Assembly: GCF_024391045.1 (NCBI RefSeq)
Contig: NZ_JANFCZ010000006.1
Location: 62,001-126,000, forward strand
Source of the DNA: Pseudarthrobacter sulfonivorans
GTDB lineage: Bacteria; Actinomycetota; Actinomycetes; Actinomycetales; Micrococcaceae
DNA: 64,000 bases
Direction of reading: 5' to 3'
Under the pieces are notes generated by a model. That model saw nothing but the letters and a program-made list of their open reading frames with translations, searched no databases and was not told the DNA's origin. This document shows positions 17,730 through 28,727 of this stretch, in pieces. The position numbers were made by a program, and so were the translations under genes. Every line of letters begins with the position of its first letter. The first letter of the stretch is position 1.

Positions 17730-18356
17730 GTGGCTAACAACACTCGTGCTCGCCGTACAGCCCGCCTCTCGCGTGCACTCGGCATTGCTCTGACCCCCAA
17801 GGCCGCCAAGTACATGGAGCGCCGCCCGTACGGCCCCGGTGAGCATGGCCGTGCCCGCAAGAAGCAGGACTCCGACTACGCCGTACGTCTGCGTGAAAAG
17901 CAGCGTCTGCGCGCCCAGTACGGCATCCGCGAAGCCCAGATGACCCGTGCCTTCGAAGAAGCACGCCGCACCAAGGGCCTGACCGGTGAAAACCTGATCG
18001 AACTGCTCGAAATGCGTCTCGACGCCCTCGTGCTGCGTGCAGGCTTCGCCCGCACCATCGCCCAGGCCCGCCAGCTGGTTGTGCACCGCCACATCATGGT
18101 TGACGGCGTCCGCGTTGACCGCCCGTCTTTCCGCGTTGGCGAAGGCCAGCTGGTTCACGTCCACAGCCGCAGCGAAACCATGGTTCCGCTCCAGGTTGCA
18201 GCAGCAGGCGCGCACCGCGACGTCCTGCCGGCCGTCCCCGCCTACCTGGATGTCAAGCTTGACGCCCTGCAGGCACGCCTGGTCCGTCGCCCGAAGCGCT
18301 CCGAGGTTCCCGTAACCTGCGAAGAGCAGCTCGTCGTCGAATTCTACGCACGCTAA
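17730..18356 (+). CDS. rpsD: 30S ribosomal protein S4
   Basis: Primary 16S rRNA-binding protein of the small subunit body. The 208-residue protein has the N-terminal S4 arm (RRPYGPGEHGRARKK) and the S4 RNA-binding domain (LEMRLDALVLRAGFARTIAQ, then RQLVVHRHIMVDG). The N terminus has no cysteine cluster, so this is the zinc-free form. The gene is not in the alpha operon but alone between rarA and the alaS group, as in other Micrococcales. The GTG at 17730 is preceded by GGAAGGA, and a strong terminator follows. Confidence 0.97.
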   Translation: MANNTRARRTARLSRALGIALTPKAAKYMERRPYGPGEHGRARKKQDSDYAVRLREKQRLRAQYGIREAQMTRAFEEARRTKGLTGENLIELLEMRLDALVLRAGFARTIAQARQLVVHRHIMVDGVRVDRPSFRVGEGQLVHVHSRSETMVPLQVAAAGAHRDVLPAVPAYLDVKLDALQARLVRRPKRSEVPVTCEEQLVVEFYAR

Positions 18357-18373
18357 ATCCCAGCAGCGTATCC

Positions 18374-18407
18374 AAAGAAGCCCGTGGCAAGCGCCACGGG
18401 CTTCTTT
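18374..18407 (+). terminator. Rho-independent terminator after rpsD
   Basis: AAAGAAGCCCGTGGC (18374-18388) pairs perfectly with GCCACGGGCTTCTTT (18393-18407) around the loop AAGC, and the right arm ends in TTT followed by GTATG. It lies 17 bp after the rpsD stop. Confidence 0.9.
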
Positions 18408-18501
18408 GTATGTAAGGTACTTGGGGGACATCTGCGGAACGCAGGAATGCAGCGTGCGCGGTGGGAAGAGATCCACGTCAGTTTCAAGGAGATGAACGTC
18501 T

Positions 18502-18876
18502 ATGTCTGGTGGCGATATTGCCGGCCTGATCGCAGCCGGGGTGTTTGCGCTCCTGGTGCTGCTGCTTGCGGTACCCATCCTGAAGCTGGGCAGCGTCTTG
18601 GAAGAAATACGCACTTCCATCCGTTCCATAAGTGACGGCGCCACGCCCCTGATGGACGAGGTCACCGCCACCGTGACCACCACCAACCAGCAGCTGAAAA
18701 AAGTGGACGGCATCGCCTCCAACGTTTCTGATGCGTCCGCGAATCTCTCCGCACTGTCCTCCCTCGTCGCCGCAACGGTGGGGTCGCCCCTGATCAAGGT
18801 GGCTGCGTTCAGCTACGGAGTCCGCACCGCCCTGGCCAACCGCAAGAAGCCCGCGGCCGGCCGCCGCAGCCGCTAG
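18502..18876 (+). CDS. DUF948 membrane protein
   Basis: A 124-residue protein with an N-terminal membrane helix (IAGLIAAGVFALLVLLLAVP, about residues 6-25), a long helical region with regularly spaced hydrophobic residues (SVLEEIRTSIRSISDGATPL and onwards), and a basic tail ending RRSR. This matches the DUF948 family, often found ahead of alaS in actinobacteria. The biochemical role is unknown. The ATG at 18502 has AAGGAG upstream. It is followed after 18 bp by another small membrane protein gene and then alaS. Confidence 0.85.
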   Translation: MSGGDIAGLIAAGVFALLVLLLAVPILKLGSVLEEIRTSIRSISDGATPLMDEVTATVTTTNQQLKKVDGIASNVSDASANLSALSSLVAATVGSPLIKVAAFSYGVRTALANRKKPAAGRRSR

Positions 18877-18894
18877 CCACCGGAAGAACTGAAC

Positions 18895-19140
18895 ATGAAA
18901 CGACTTGTCTGGATGGGAATCGGCGTCGCGATCGGAGTCATCGCGTTCCGGAAGCTCACTGAAGCCCAAGCGAACCTCGGGCCCGAAGGCCTGAACCGGG
19001 CCGTGAGCCGCATGGCCGACGGCCTCTACGACTTCGCCGACGCCGTACGGTCCGGAATGCACGAACGCGAAACCGACCTCCGCACGGCACTGGGCGTCGA
19101 ATCCCCGGCCGTTTCAGCGCAGGATGCGGCCCGGCACTAA
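18895..19140 (+). CDS. Small conserved membrane protein (DUF6167-like)
   Basis: An 81-residue protein starting MKRLVWMGIGVAIGVIAFRK, a single N-terminal membrane helix, followed by an amphipathic helical stretch (LNRAVSRMADGLYDFADAVR). The size, sequence and position between the DUF948 gene and alaS match the small protein (DUF6167 type) seen there in Streptomyces and relatives. No function is established. The ATG has GGAAGAACTGA upstream. Confidence 0.75.
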   Translation: MKRLVWMGIGVAIGVIAFRKLTEAQANLGPEGLNRAVSRMADGLYDFADAVRSGMHERETDLRTALGVESPAVSAQDAARH

Positions 19141-19208
19141 GGGCCGCAAAAACGCGAGAGAATTAGACCAGTGGTTGCGGCTTGCCCAACTGCTGCCTGT
19201 ATCAAACT

Positions 19209-19231
19209 GTCACGCACCAGAAATGCGTGAC
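19209..19231 (+). promoter_or_regulatory. Stem-loop in the alaS 5' region
   Basis: GTCACGCA (19209-19216) and TGCGTGAC (19224-19231) form a perfect 8-bp stem with a 7-base loop CCAGAAA. It ends 5 bases before the AAGGG of the alaS ribosome site region (AAGAAGGGTATG). There is no U-run, so it is not a standard terminator. It may be an RNA element that affects alaS translation or a protein-binding palindrome. It does not have T-box features. Confidence 0.5.
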
Positions 19232-19255
19232 CCAAGAAGGGTATGAAATCAGCTC

Positions 19256-21934
19256 ATGAAGTCGCAGGAGATCACCAAGCGCTGGATCGACTTTTTTGTC
19301 AGCAAGGGGCACACCGCGGTGCCTTCCGCATCCCTGGTTTCCAGCGACCCCTCCCTGCTGTTCACCGTCGCCGGCATGGTCCCGTTTATTCCGTACCTGA
19401 CTGCCCGGGAAGAGGCCCCCTACTCCCGTGCGACGAGCATCCAGAAGTGCATCCGCACCGGTGACATCGAGGAAGTGGGCAAGACAGCACGCCACGGCAC
19501 CTTCTTCCAGATGTGCGGCAACTTCTCGTTCGGCGATTACTTCAAGGAAGATGCCATCAAGTTCGCCTGGGAACTGCTCACCACGAGCGTTGCCGACGGC
19601 GGTTACGGCCTGCCGCCGGAACTCCTGTGGGTCACCGTCTACCAGGAGGACGACGAAGCCCGCGACCTGTGGCTGAAAAACACCGGCGTCCCCGCAGAGC
19701 GGATCCAGCGCATGGGCAAGGCCGACAACTACTGGCACACCGGCCAGCCCGGCCCCGCCGGCCCCTGCTCCGAGATCTACTACGACCGCGGACCGGCCTA
19801 CGGCGTCGAAGGCGGCCCGCTCGCGGATGAGAACCGCTACGTCGAAATCTGGAACCTCGTCTTTATGCAGTACCAGATCGACAACGTCCGTTCCAAGGAC
19901 GACTTCGACATCGTGGGCGAATTGCCCAAGAAGAACATCGACACCGGCCTGGGCATGGAACGCCTTGCCATGATCCTGCAGGGCGTCGAAAACATGTACG
20001 AAACGGACCAGGTCCGGCCCGTCATCGACAAGGCCGCCGAACTGTCCGGCCGGGAGTACACGTCAGCCGAAACGGCGGATGATCCCCACCACACGGATGA
20101 TGTCCGGATGCGTGTTGTGGCCGACCATATCCGGTCCGCCCTGATGCTCATCGCCGATGGTGTGACGCCATCGAACGAAGGCCGCGGCTACGTCCTGCGC
20201 CGCCTCATCCGCCGCGCCGTGCGTTCCATGCGCCTGCTCGGCGTCGAGAAGGCATGCCTGCCGGACCTGCTGCCCGCCTCCCGCGATGCCATGAAGGGCG
20301 TCTACCCGATCGTGGAGACGGACTTCGACCGCATCAGCCGGATCGCCTACGCCGAAGAGCGCGCCTTCCTGCGGACCATTGCGTCGGGCACGGCCCGCCT
20401 TGAGGATGCTGTCACGGTCTCCAAGGCCGCCGGCACGCCGCTGTCCGGCGCCGACGCATTCGCACTCCACGACACCTACGGCTTCCCGATTGACCTGACC
20501 CTGGAGATGGCTGAGGAAGCCGGACTCAAGGTGGACGAGGCCGGTTTCCGCGCCCTCATGCTTGAACAGCGCCAGCGTGCCCAGGCCGACGCCAAGGGCA
20601 AGAAGGGCGGCCACGCCGACCTGAGCGCCTACCAGGAAATGCTGGGCGAGGGCGAGACCGTCTTCATCGGCTACGAAGAGCTCGACGGCGAGTCCCGCGT
20701 CCGTGGCCTGCTGAGCGGCGGCCAGCGCGTTGCCCACGCCGCCACCGGTGACGAAATTGAACTGGTCCTCAACGAGACTCCGTTCTACGCCGAGGCGGGC
20801 GGCCAGTCCGCCGATACGGGCCTGATTACGGGTGACGGCTTCGTTGTTGAGGTGCTCGACGTCCAGCGGCCCGTCAAGGGCCTGAGCGTGCACAAGGCGA
20901 TTGTCCGCGAAGGCGAAATTGGCTCGGACTCGCTGGTGCGTGCCGCCGTCGACCGTGAACGCCGCCATGCCGCCGAACAGGCGCACACCGGCACCCACAT
21001 CGTCCACGCCGCGCTGCACCAGATCCTCGGCCCGCAGGCCACCCAGCGTGGTTCCTTCAACAAGGCCGGTTACCTGCGCTTCGACTTTGCCTGGGGCGAG
21101 GGCCTCAGCACCGCCACGCGCTCGGAAATCGAAGAGGTGTCCAACCTGGCGATCCGCAACAACTTCCGGGTGGACACCAAGGTGATGGGCCTTGCAGAGG
21201 CCAGGGCCCTGGGCGCCATGGCCCTCTTCGGCGAAAACTACGGCAGCGAAGTGCGTGTTGTGGAGATCGACGGCGCGTGGTCCCGTGAACTCTGCGGCGG
21301 CACCCACGTGGCCAACACCTCCCTGATCGGCAGCCTCTCGCTCCTCGGCGAACAGTCCGTCGGCTCAGGAAACCGGCGCGTGGAAGCCTTTGTGGGCATG
21401 GACGCGTTCCGCCACCTTGCCGCCGAGCGCGCCCTCGTGACCGAACTGACGGAGATGCTCAAGGTTCCCTCCGGCCAGCTCGCCGACAGGATCGCCAGCA
21501 CGCTCAACAAGCTCAAGGCCACCGAAAAGGAACTGGACCGCCTCCGGAAGGAGCAGCTCGCGGCTGCGGCGGCCAACCTTGTGGGCACGGCCCGGGATGC
21601 CGCCGGCATCAAGGTCATCGCACACGACGCCGGCCAGATCGGCGGTGCCGACGATGTCCGCAACCTTGCCCTTGACCTGCGCGGCAGGCTGGGATCCGAG
21701 GCCGCGACGGTGGCTGTGGCCGGCGTGAGCAACGACCGTCCCATGATCCTGGTGGCAACCAATGAAGCCGCTCGGGAAGCGGGCGTAAAAGCCGGCGCCC
21801 TGGTTCGTCTCGCCGCAGGGATCCTCGGCGGCGGCGGCGGCGGTAAGGACGACGTGGCCCAGGGCGGCGGCACCGACGCCACCAAGGTCGGCGCGGCGCT
21901 TGCCGCCGTCGTGGACGCCATTTCCCGGCGCTAG
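19256..21934 (+). CDS. alaS: Alanyl-tRNA synthetase
   Basis: Class II synthetase for tRNA-Ala, with editing. The 892-residue protein has the catalytic motif region (RHGTFFQMCGNFSFGDYF, about residues 79-96), the tRNA recognition domain, the editing domain zinc site HTGTHIVH (about 577-584) with CGGTH (about 680-684), a coiled coil (LNKLKATEKELDRLRKEQ) and the C-Ala domain with a Gly-rich tail (GGGGGGKDD). The ATG at 19256 begins the normal N terminus KSQEITKRWIDFF. It leads a tightly packed block with ruvX, mltG and aro genes. Confidence 0.97.
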   Translation: MKSQEITKRWIDFFVSKGHTAVPSASLVSSDPSLLFTVAGMVPFIPYLTAREEAPYSRATSIQKCIRTGDIEEVGKTARHGTFFQMCGNFSFGDYFKEDAIKFAWELLTTSVADGGYGLPPELLWVTVYQEDDEARDLWLKNTGVPAERIQRMGKADNYWHTGQPGPAGPCSEIYYDRGPAYGVEGGPLADENRYVEIWNLVFMQYQIDNVRSKDDFDIVGELPKKNIDTGLGMERLAMILQGVENMYETDQVRPVIDKAAELSGREYTSAETADDPHHTDDVRMRVVADHIRSALMLIADGVTPSNEGRGYVLRRLIRRAVRSMRLLGVEKACLPDLLPASRDAMKGVYPIVETDFDRISRIAYAEERAFLRTIASGTARLEDAVTVSKAAGTPLSGADAFALHDTYGFPIDLTLEMAEEAGLKVDEAGFRALMLEQRQRAQADAKGKKGGHADLSAYQEMLGEGETVFIGYEELDGESRVRGLLSGGQRVAHAATGDEIELVLNETPFYAEAGGQSADTGLITGDGFVVEVLDVQRPVKGLSVHKAIVREGEIGSDSLVRAAVDRERRHAAEQAHTGTHIVHAALHQILGPQATQRGSFNKAGYLRFDFAWGEGLSTATRSEIEEVSNLAIRNNFRVDTKVMGLAEARALGAMALFGENYGSEVRVVEIDGAWSRELCGGTHVANTSLIGSLSLLGEQSVGSGNRRVEAFVGMDAFRHLAAERALVTELTEMLKVPSGQLADRIASTLNKLKATEKELDRLRKEQLAAAAANLVGTARDAAGIKVIAHDAGQIGGADDVRNLALDLRGRLGSEAATVAVAGVSNDRPMILVATNEAAREAGVKAGALVRLAAGILGGGGGGKDDVAQGGGTDATKVGAALAAVVDAISRR

Positions 21935-21941
21935 GGAACCC

Positions 21942-22553
21942 GTGACTGAACGCGCTTCGGCCGCCGACTACCCCCAGGGCATCAAACTGGGGGTGGACGT
22001 CGGCACCGTCCGGGTGGGAGTGGCGATCTGCGACCGGGATGCCATCCTGGCCACGCCGTTTAAGACGCTGGACCGGAACGCCAAGAAGAACTCAGACGTC
22101 CGCGTCATTGCCTCGCTCGCGCAGGAACTCGGCGCGGTCCAGGTCATTGTGGGGCTTCCCCGGACCATGAAAGGGGAGGAGCACGCCTCCGCCAGGATGG
22201 CCACGGACTACGCCGAGCTGCTGGCGGCCGAGCTTGCCGGACGCGGACTGGAAGTCCCCGTCAACCTGGTGGACGAGCGGCTCAGCAGTGTCACGGCCCA
22301 TCGCAACCTGCACGAGGCTGGCATGAGCAGCCGCAATCACCGTAAAGTGGTTGATCAGGTTGCAGCGGCGGGCATCCTCCAACACGCCATCGACATGCAA
22401 AAAGCCCGAGGCACTGATGTGGGGAGCCGTGTGAGCGCGCCGCCCCGTCAGCAGCCTTCCGGAACAGGCGGGTCGCCCCAGGCTGACACCTCCGCCTCCG
22501 ACGGCACGTCTCGATCCCAGAACACGGAAGGCTACAGTGAGCCCGTCCAATAA
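21942..22553 (+). CDS. ruvX: Putative Holliday junction resolvase RuvX/YqgF
   Basis: RNase H-fold nuclease family linked to Holliday-junction resolution and, in some bacteria, 16S rRNA maturation. The 203-residue protein has the first acidic motif LGVDVGTVRVGVAICD (about residues 16-31), VGLPRTMKGEEHASARM near 70-86, LVDERLSS near 107-114 and a late Asp in VVDQVAAAGIL. The C terminus has a Ser/Gly/Pro-rich extension of about 45 residues. I chose GTG at 21942, 7 bp after the alaS stop. It overlaps mltG by 17 bp. Confidence 0.92.
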   Translation: MTERASAADYPQGIKLGVDVGTVRVGVAICDRDAILATPFKTLDRNAKKNSDVRVIASLAQELGAVQVIVGLPRTMKGEEHASARMATDYAELLAAELAGRGLEVPVNLVDERLSSVTAHRNLHEAGMSSRNHRKVVDQVAAAGILQHAIDMQKARGTDVGSRVSAPPRQQPSGTGGSPQADTSASDGTSRSQNTEGYSEPVQ

Positions 22554-24315
22554 CGATGACGCCTCAGGCGCCACCAGTCATGATGGCGCCAGGCCGCTGA
22601 CCCGAAAAGAGCTCCGCGCATTGGAGAAGCACACCCAGGACACCAATGCGGTGCCGGAGCAGGCCTACCAAACCGGTCAGGACCTGCCGCTGCAGGACTC
22701 TGATGCTTTCGAGGAGCGTGACGGCTTCGACGCACCTGCTCCCGCGCCGCAGCCCGTGGCACCACCGGTTGCACCGCCGCTGGTATCACCGGTTGCACCG
22801 CCGACGCCGGACCGTGAGCCTGATGCGGCGGCCGAACCCGTTGCAGAGCCCGTGGTCGACCCTGTCCAGGCTCCCCAGCCGGCAGTTCCCACGCAGCCGG
22901 ACATTCCACCCTCCGTTCAGGACGATGCGCCCACGCAAATGCATCACCAGGTCCCGGCCACCGTGCCGGAGTACCACACGGATGCTGGCCAGGCTGTTGA
23001 CGCCCAGGATGCCGAGCACTATGAAGGACACCCCACGGGCTACGCCCACCCCGACGAGGTACACCATTACGACGGCGGGCATTACGAGGGTGACCAGTAC
23101 GAGGGCCACCATTACGACGAGCAGGGCCACACCGGGCACTACGTCGATGACCCCCACGGGCACTACATTGACGACCCCCACCACGCCCACCCGGACGACC
23201 ACGCCGATGCCGGCCTGCTCGCGAGTGCAGCGGGAAGCTCCGTGGTGACAAAACCCTCGAAGAAGGTCCGGCGCAGACGCCGCCTCCTGGCCCTTCTGCT
23301 GACGCTCGTGGTTTTCGTGGCCGCCATCGCCGTGGGAGCACAGTTCCTGAAGCCCCTGCTGGGCAACGATAAAGCGAGCGACTATCCCGGACCGGGCAGC
23401 GGTGAAGTCCAGGTTTCGGTCCAGCCCGGTGAGGGAATGCGTTCGGTGGCCACCAAACTCGAATCCGGGAAAGTGGTGGCCAACGCGGATACGTTCCTCC
23501 AGGCGTTTGCGGCTTCCGGCGGAACACTTTCCCCGGGGGACTTCACCTTCAAATCGGAGATGAAGAATTCGGACGCCGTGAACGTGCTGCTGGGCCACGA
23601 TAAGACCAAGGTCATCTACTTCGCCTTGAGCGCAGGCCTGCGAATCGATGAATCACTGCAGGCGATCTCCGAAGGATCGGGCATCAAAGTTCAGCAGTTG
23701 AAGCAATTCAGCGATTCCCCGCAGCAGTTCGGCCTACCGGCCAACGCTAAGAACCTTGAAGGTTACATGCACCCGGGGGAGTACCGCTTCCCGCTCGGGA
23801 CCCCGGCCAAGGACATTCTCCAGTCCCTGGTGAAGACCACCATCGACGAACTCGTGGCGCAGGGCATCACCGACGCCGCGAAGCAGTACGAGGCAGTCAT
23901 TGTCGCCAGCATCGTCCAGGCCGAGGGCGGCCAGGCCGAGTACGGCGACGTGGCCGGCGCCATCTACAACCGGCTCAAGCCCAACGACCAGACGAACGGA
24001 TACCTGCAGGTTGACTCGGCCGTAACCTACGGACTCGGCACGAAGAGCTTTAACTTCACCGACGAACAACGGCAGGACAAGTCGAACCCCTACAACACGT
24101 ACGCCAACCCAGGCCTTCCGCCCGGCCCCATCGGCTCGCCCGGCAAGACAGCCATCGATGCTGCCGCGAAGCCGAAGGCCAACGACTTCCTGTACTGGGT
24201 GACCATCAACCTGGACACCAAGGAAACCAAGTTCTCCAGGACCCTGGCTGAGCACAATGCGTATGTCGAGCAGTACAACACGTGGTGCAAGGCAAACGTG
24301 GGCCGCTGCACATGA
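22537..24315 (+). CDS. mltG: Endolytic murein transglycosylase MltG
   Basis: Cleaves nascent peptidoglycan strands at the membrane and so sets glycan length. The 592-residue protein has a cytoplasmic region of about 245 residues, a membrane helix (RRRLLALLLTLVVFVAAIAV, about 247-266), a LysM-like part, and the YceG catalytic domain with ASIVQAEGG (Glu463 is the expected catalytic acid), YNRL and YNTYANPGLPPGPIGSPG. The cytoplasmic region is unusual: residues about 150-228 are very rich in His, Tyr, Asp and Gly with HYEG/HYDD-type units. The GTG at 22537 lies within the end of ruvX and has GGAAGG upstream. Confidence 0.95.
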   Translation: MSPSNNDDASGATSHDGARPLTRKELRALEKHTQDTNAVPEQAYQTGQDLPLQDSDAFEERDGFDAPAPAPQPVAPPVAPPLVSPVAPPTPDREPDAAAEPVAEPVVDPVQAPQPAVPTQPDIPPSVQDDAPTQMHHQVPATVPEYHTDAGQAVDAQDAEHYEGHPTGYAHPDEVHHYDGGHYEGDQYEGHHYDEQGHTGHYVDDPHGHYIDDPHHAHPDDHADAGLLASAAGSSVVTKPSKKVRRRRRLLALLLTLVVFVAAIAVGAQFLKPLLGNDKASDYPGPGSGEVQVSVQPGEGMRSVATKLESGKVVANADTFLQAFAASGGTLSPGDFTFKSEMKNSDAVNVLLGHDKTKVIYFALSAGLRIDESLQAISEGSGIKVQQLKQFSDSPQQFGLPANAKNLEGYMHPGEYRFPLGTPAKDILQSLVKTTIDELVAQGITDAAKQYEAVIVASIVQAEGGQAEYGDVAGAIYNRLKPNDQTNGYLQVDSAVTYGLGTKSFNFTDEQRQDKSNPYNTYANPGLPPGPIGSPGKTAIDAAAKPKANDFLYWVTINLDTKETKFSRTLAEHNAYVEQYNTWCKANVGRCT

Positions 24316-25172
24316 GCCTGAGGGCTGCCGTCCTGGGCCATCCGATCAGCCACTCCAAATCCCCTGCACTGCACCTGGCTGCCTATGCCAAGCTGGGGGT
24401 CGAGATCGGCTACACGGCCGTGGACCTGACCGAGCAGGCGCTGCCGGGCTTTATGCAGCGGGTGAGAAACCAGGAGGGGTGGCGCGGCCTTTCGGTGACC
24501 ATGCCGCTGAAAGCCGGCATGGTCGCCGAAGTGGACGAAGTCCGTGGGGTTGCCCGCACGCTGGGTGTAGTCAACACGGTCGCCTTTGAAGAGACCGGCG
24601 GGTCTGTCCTGCGTGTCGGCTACAACACGGACGTCGCCGGAATCGTGAATGCGGTCCTCAACGCCGGAGTGGTGGCGAGTCCCTCCGCTGTAGTCCTGGG
24701 CGGGGGTGGAACGGCGGCTGCCGCCGTCGCCGCACTCCAGGAGTTGGGCACCGCCCACGCGCAGGTGTTTGTCCGGGACACGTCCCGGGCCGCCGAAGCG
24801 CGGGCCGCCGCCGCAGGCGTCGGCCTTGACATCGACGTCCGTCCCATGACCGAAGCCGCCACTCCCACGGCGAGTGCCGACGTCGTAATTTCCACGCTTC
24901 CGCCGCGCGCGGCTGACGTTCTGGCTGACCAGATCGCCGGATTGGGCACCGGAACGCACGGTGTCCTGCTCGACGTGGCCTACGACCCGTGGCCCAGCCG
25001 GATTGCCACGGTGTGGCAGGCCGGCGGCGGTGCAGTGGTGCCGGGATTGGAAATGCTGCTGTACCAGGCGGTGGAACAAGTGCGCCTGTTCACCGGGCGC
25101 GGTGATGACGTTAACGCGGCAGTCATAGATGTGATGTGTGACTCAGTCGGCCTTCCCCGACGGGCGTTCTGA
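24312..25172 (+). CDS. aroE: Shikimate dehydrogenase
   Basis: Reduces 3-dehydroshikimate to shikimate with NADPH. The 286-residue protein has [19 protein letters not shown] (about residues 8-26), the catalytic Lys in SVTMPLKAG (near residue 67), the substrate Asp in YNTDVAG, and a Gly-rich dinucleotide loop ([15 protein letters not shown]). The ATG overlaps the mltG stop by four bases (ATGA), which fixes the start and couples the two. It begins the aroE-aroC-aroK-aroB run of the shikimate pathway. Confidence 0.95.
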   Translation: MSLRAAVLGHPISHSKSPALHLAAYAKLGVEIGYTAVDLTEQALPGFMQRVRNQEGWRGLSVTMPLKAGMVAEVDEVRGVARTLGVVNTVAFEETGGSVLRVGYNTDVAGIVNAVLNAGVVASPSAVVLGGGGTAAAAVAALQELGTAHAQVFVRDTSRAAEARAAAAGVGLDIDVRPMTEAATPTASADVVISTLPPRAADVLADQIAGLGTGTHGVLLDVAYDPWPSRIATVWQAGGGAVVPGLEMLLYQAVEQVRLFTGRGDDVNAAVIDVMCDSVGLPRRAF

Positions 25173-25198
25173 TAGCCATACATGGCAGGATGGAAATT

Positions 25199-26397
25199 AT
25201 GTTGCGTTGGTTGACAGCCGGAGAATCCCATGGGCCGGCTCTGATGGGAATTATTGAAGGCGTCCCCGCCGGTGTTGAACTCACCAGCGGACAGATCGCC
25301 GATTCACTGGCACGCCGCCGCCTGGGCTATGGCCGGGGCGCCCGGATGAAGTTCGAACAGGACGTGGTCACCATCCTGGGCGGCGTCCGCCACGGCCTCA
25401 CGCAGGGCGGACCCGTGGCCATCCAGGTGGCAAACACCGAATGGCCCAAATGGGAACAGATCATGGCGGCCGACCCCGTGGACCCGGCAGTTCTTGCCGA
25501 CCAGGCACGCAACGCACCGCTGACCCGGCCCCGCCCGGGCCACGCAGATTTTACCGGCATGCAGAAGTACGGCTTCGACGAAGCACGTCCGGTGCTGGAA
25601 CGCGCCAGCGCGCGGGAAACTGCAACCAGGGTGGCCATGGGCACCGTGGCCTCACAGTTCCTCAAGCAGTTGGGAATTGAACTGGTCAGCCACACTGTCT
25701 CCATCGCCAGTGTGACCGTTCCGGAAGGCCGGCCGCTGCCTGTTCCTGCCGACGTCATCGCCCTGGACGCAGATCCGCTGCGGTGCTTCGACCGTGAAAC
25801 CTCCGACGCCATGGTGGCCGAAGTCGATGCTGCCCACAAGGAAGGCGAAACCTTGGGCGGCGTGGTGGAAGTCCTCGCCTACGGCCTGCCGCCGGGACTG
25901 GGCAGCTACGTCCACTGGGACCGCCGGCTCGACTCCCGGCTCGCCGCCGCCCTGATGGGGATCCAGGCCATTAAGGGCGTCGAAGTGGGGGACGGCTTCC
26001 TGACGGCCGCCCGCCGCGGCTCAGCGGCCCACGACGAAATCGTCAAGGACGCGGACGGAAAGATTATCCGCACCAGCAACCGGGCCGGCGGCATCGAAGG
26101 CGGCATGAGCATCGGTGATGTCCTGCGCGTGCGCGCCGCGATGAAGCCCATCGCCACGGTCCCGCGGGCCCTCAAGACCGTCGACGTCAGCACCGGCGAG
26201 GCAGCCAAGGCCCACCACCAGCGCTCGGACGTCTGTGCCGTGCCGGCCGCCGGCGTTGTCGCGGAAGCGATGGTGGCGCTGGTCCTCGCCGAAGCCGTCA
26301 CTGAAAAGTTCGGCGGCGACTCGGTGGCGGAGACCGCACGCAATATCAAGGGTTACCTGGACAGCATTCCGGCCTCCCTGGACTCGATCGGCCACTA

Positions 26398-26398
<1 letters not shown>
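25199..26398 (+). CDS. aroC: Chorismate synthase
   Basis: Last step of the shikimate pathway: converts EPSP to chorismate using reduced FMN. The 399-residue protein has the family signatures [16 protein letters not shown] at the N terminus, [14 protein letters not shown] near residue 108, [12 protein letters not shown] near 137, and the C-terminal [18 protein letters not shown] chose ATG at 25199 ([12 protein letters not shown], the usual N terminus) because AGGATGGA precedes it; another ATG 9 bases upstream lies within that site. Its stop overlaps the aroK start by one base. Confidence 0.95.
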
Positions 26399-28054
<1,656 letters not shown>

Positions 28055-28055
<1 letters not shown>

Positions 28056-28573
28056 TGCAGGGCGACCTGGCAGGCACCAGCGAGTGGCCCGAAGCGGGGT
28101 TCCCCGGGATCCGGATCAACCCGCTGACGCTGCTGCCGGAAATCATCAACGAGGATGTTTGCCGGGCGGCGGCGGAAGCATCAGCCGACCCGGCAGACCG
28201 GATCTACGTCCTCATTGTTGAGGGGCATGCAACCGAAGCAGCCGAACTGCTGGCGGAAGCGCGCTTCAAGGACCCCGAGTCCTTCCGCCTGCGTGCGTTC
28301 GAAGCAGAGGTGCTGCGCATCTCCCACCGTTCCGACCGTGCCGTGGAGCTGTTCAAGCAACTGCTGGCGGAGTTCCAGGGAACGGACCGCGAAGCCCTTA
28401 TCCAGCAGTACTTGGGCAAGACGCACTTTGCCGCCGGACACGCCGCTGCTGCCGTGGACGCCTTTTCCCGGGCGCTTGACCTTCGGGTGTCGCAGGCGGC
28501 CGACGCAGCCCAGATCTATTCGTCCGCAGTGGCCCTCCAACGGGCGCGCGACGTCCTGGACCTCGCCAGCTGA
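28055..28573 (+). CDS. Small TPR-like protein of the aro operon, function unknown
   Basis: A 172-residue protein without signal peptide or membrane segment. It looks like a short tetratricopeptide-repeat solenoid, with EAAELLAEARFKDPESFRLR, RAVELFKQLLAEFQGTD and AAAVDAFSRALDLR spaced about 35 residues apart. Its ATG shares one base with the aroB stop, so it belongs to the aro transcript. It may be a protein-interaction module; no partner can be named. Confidence 0.75.
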
Positions 28574-28617
28574 GAGCCCTGGCCGTCACCCGACGCGGAG
28601 TGCGCTGGATTTACCGG

Positions 28618-28623
28618 TAGAAT
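28618..28623 (+). promoter_or_regulatory. -10 element for efp
   Basis: TAGAAT is a near-consensus -10 hexamer in the 154-bp gap between the TPR gene and efp. The expected -35 zone is weak. It would give a leader of about 100 nt and allow efp-nusB to be made independently of the aro genes. Confidence 0.5.
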
Positions 28624-28727
28624 AGTTCTTGGATTTTTGACAAACACGCGCTGGCGGGCCGTTCGGCATGCCTGGCCGGCATAGAACGTCTGACAACTCA
28701 CCAGACTTAAGAAACCAGAGGAAACCA

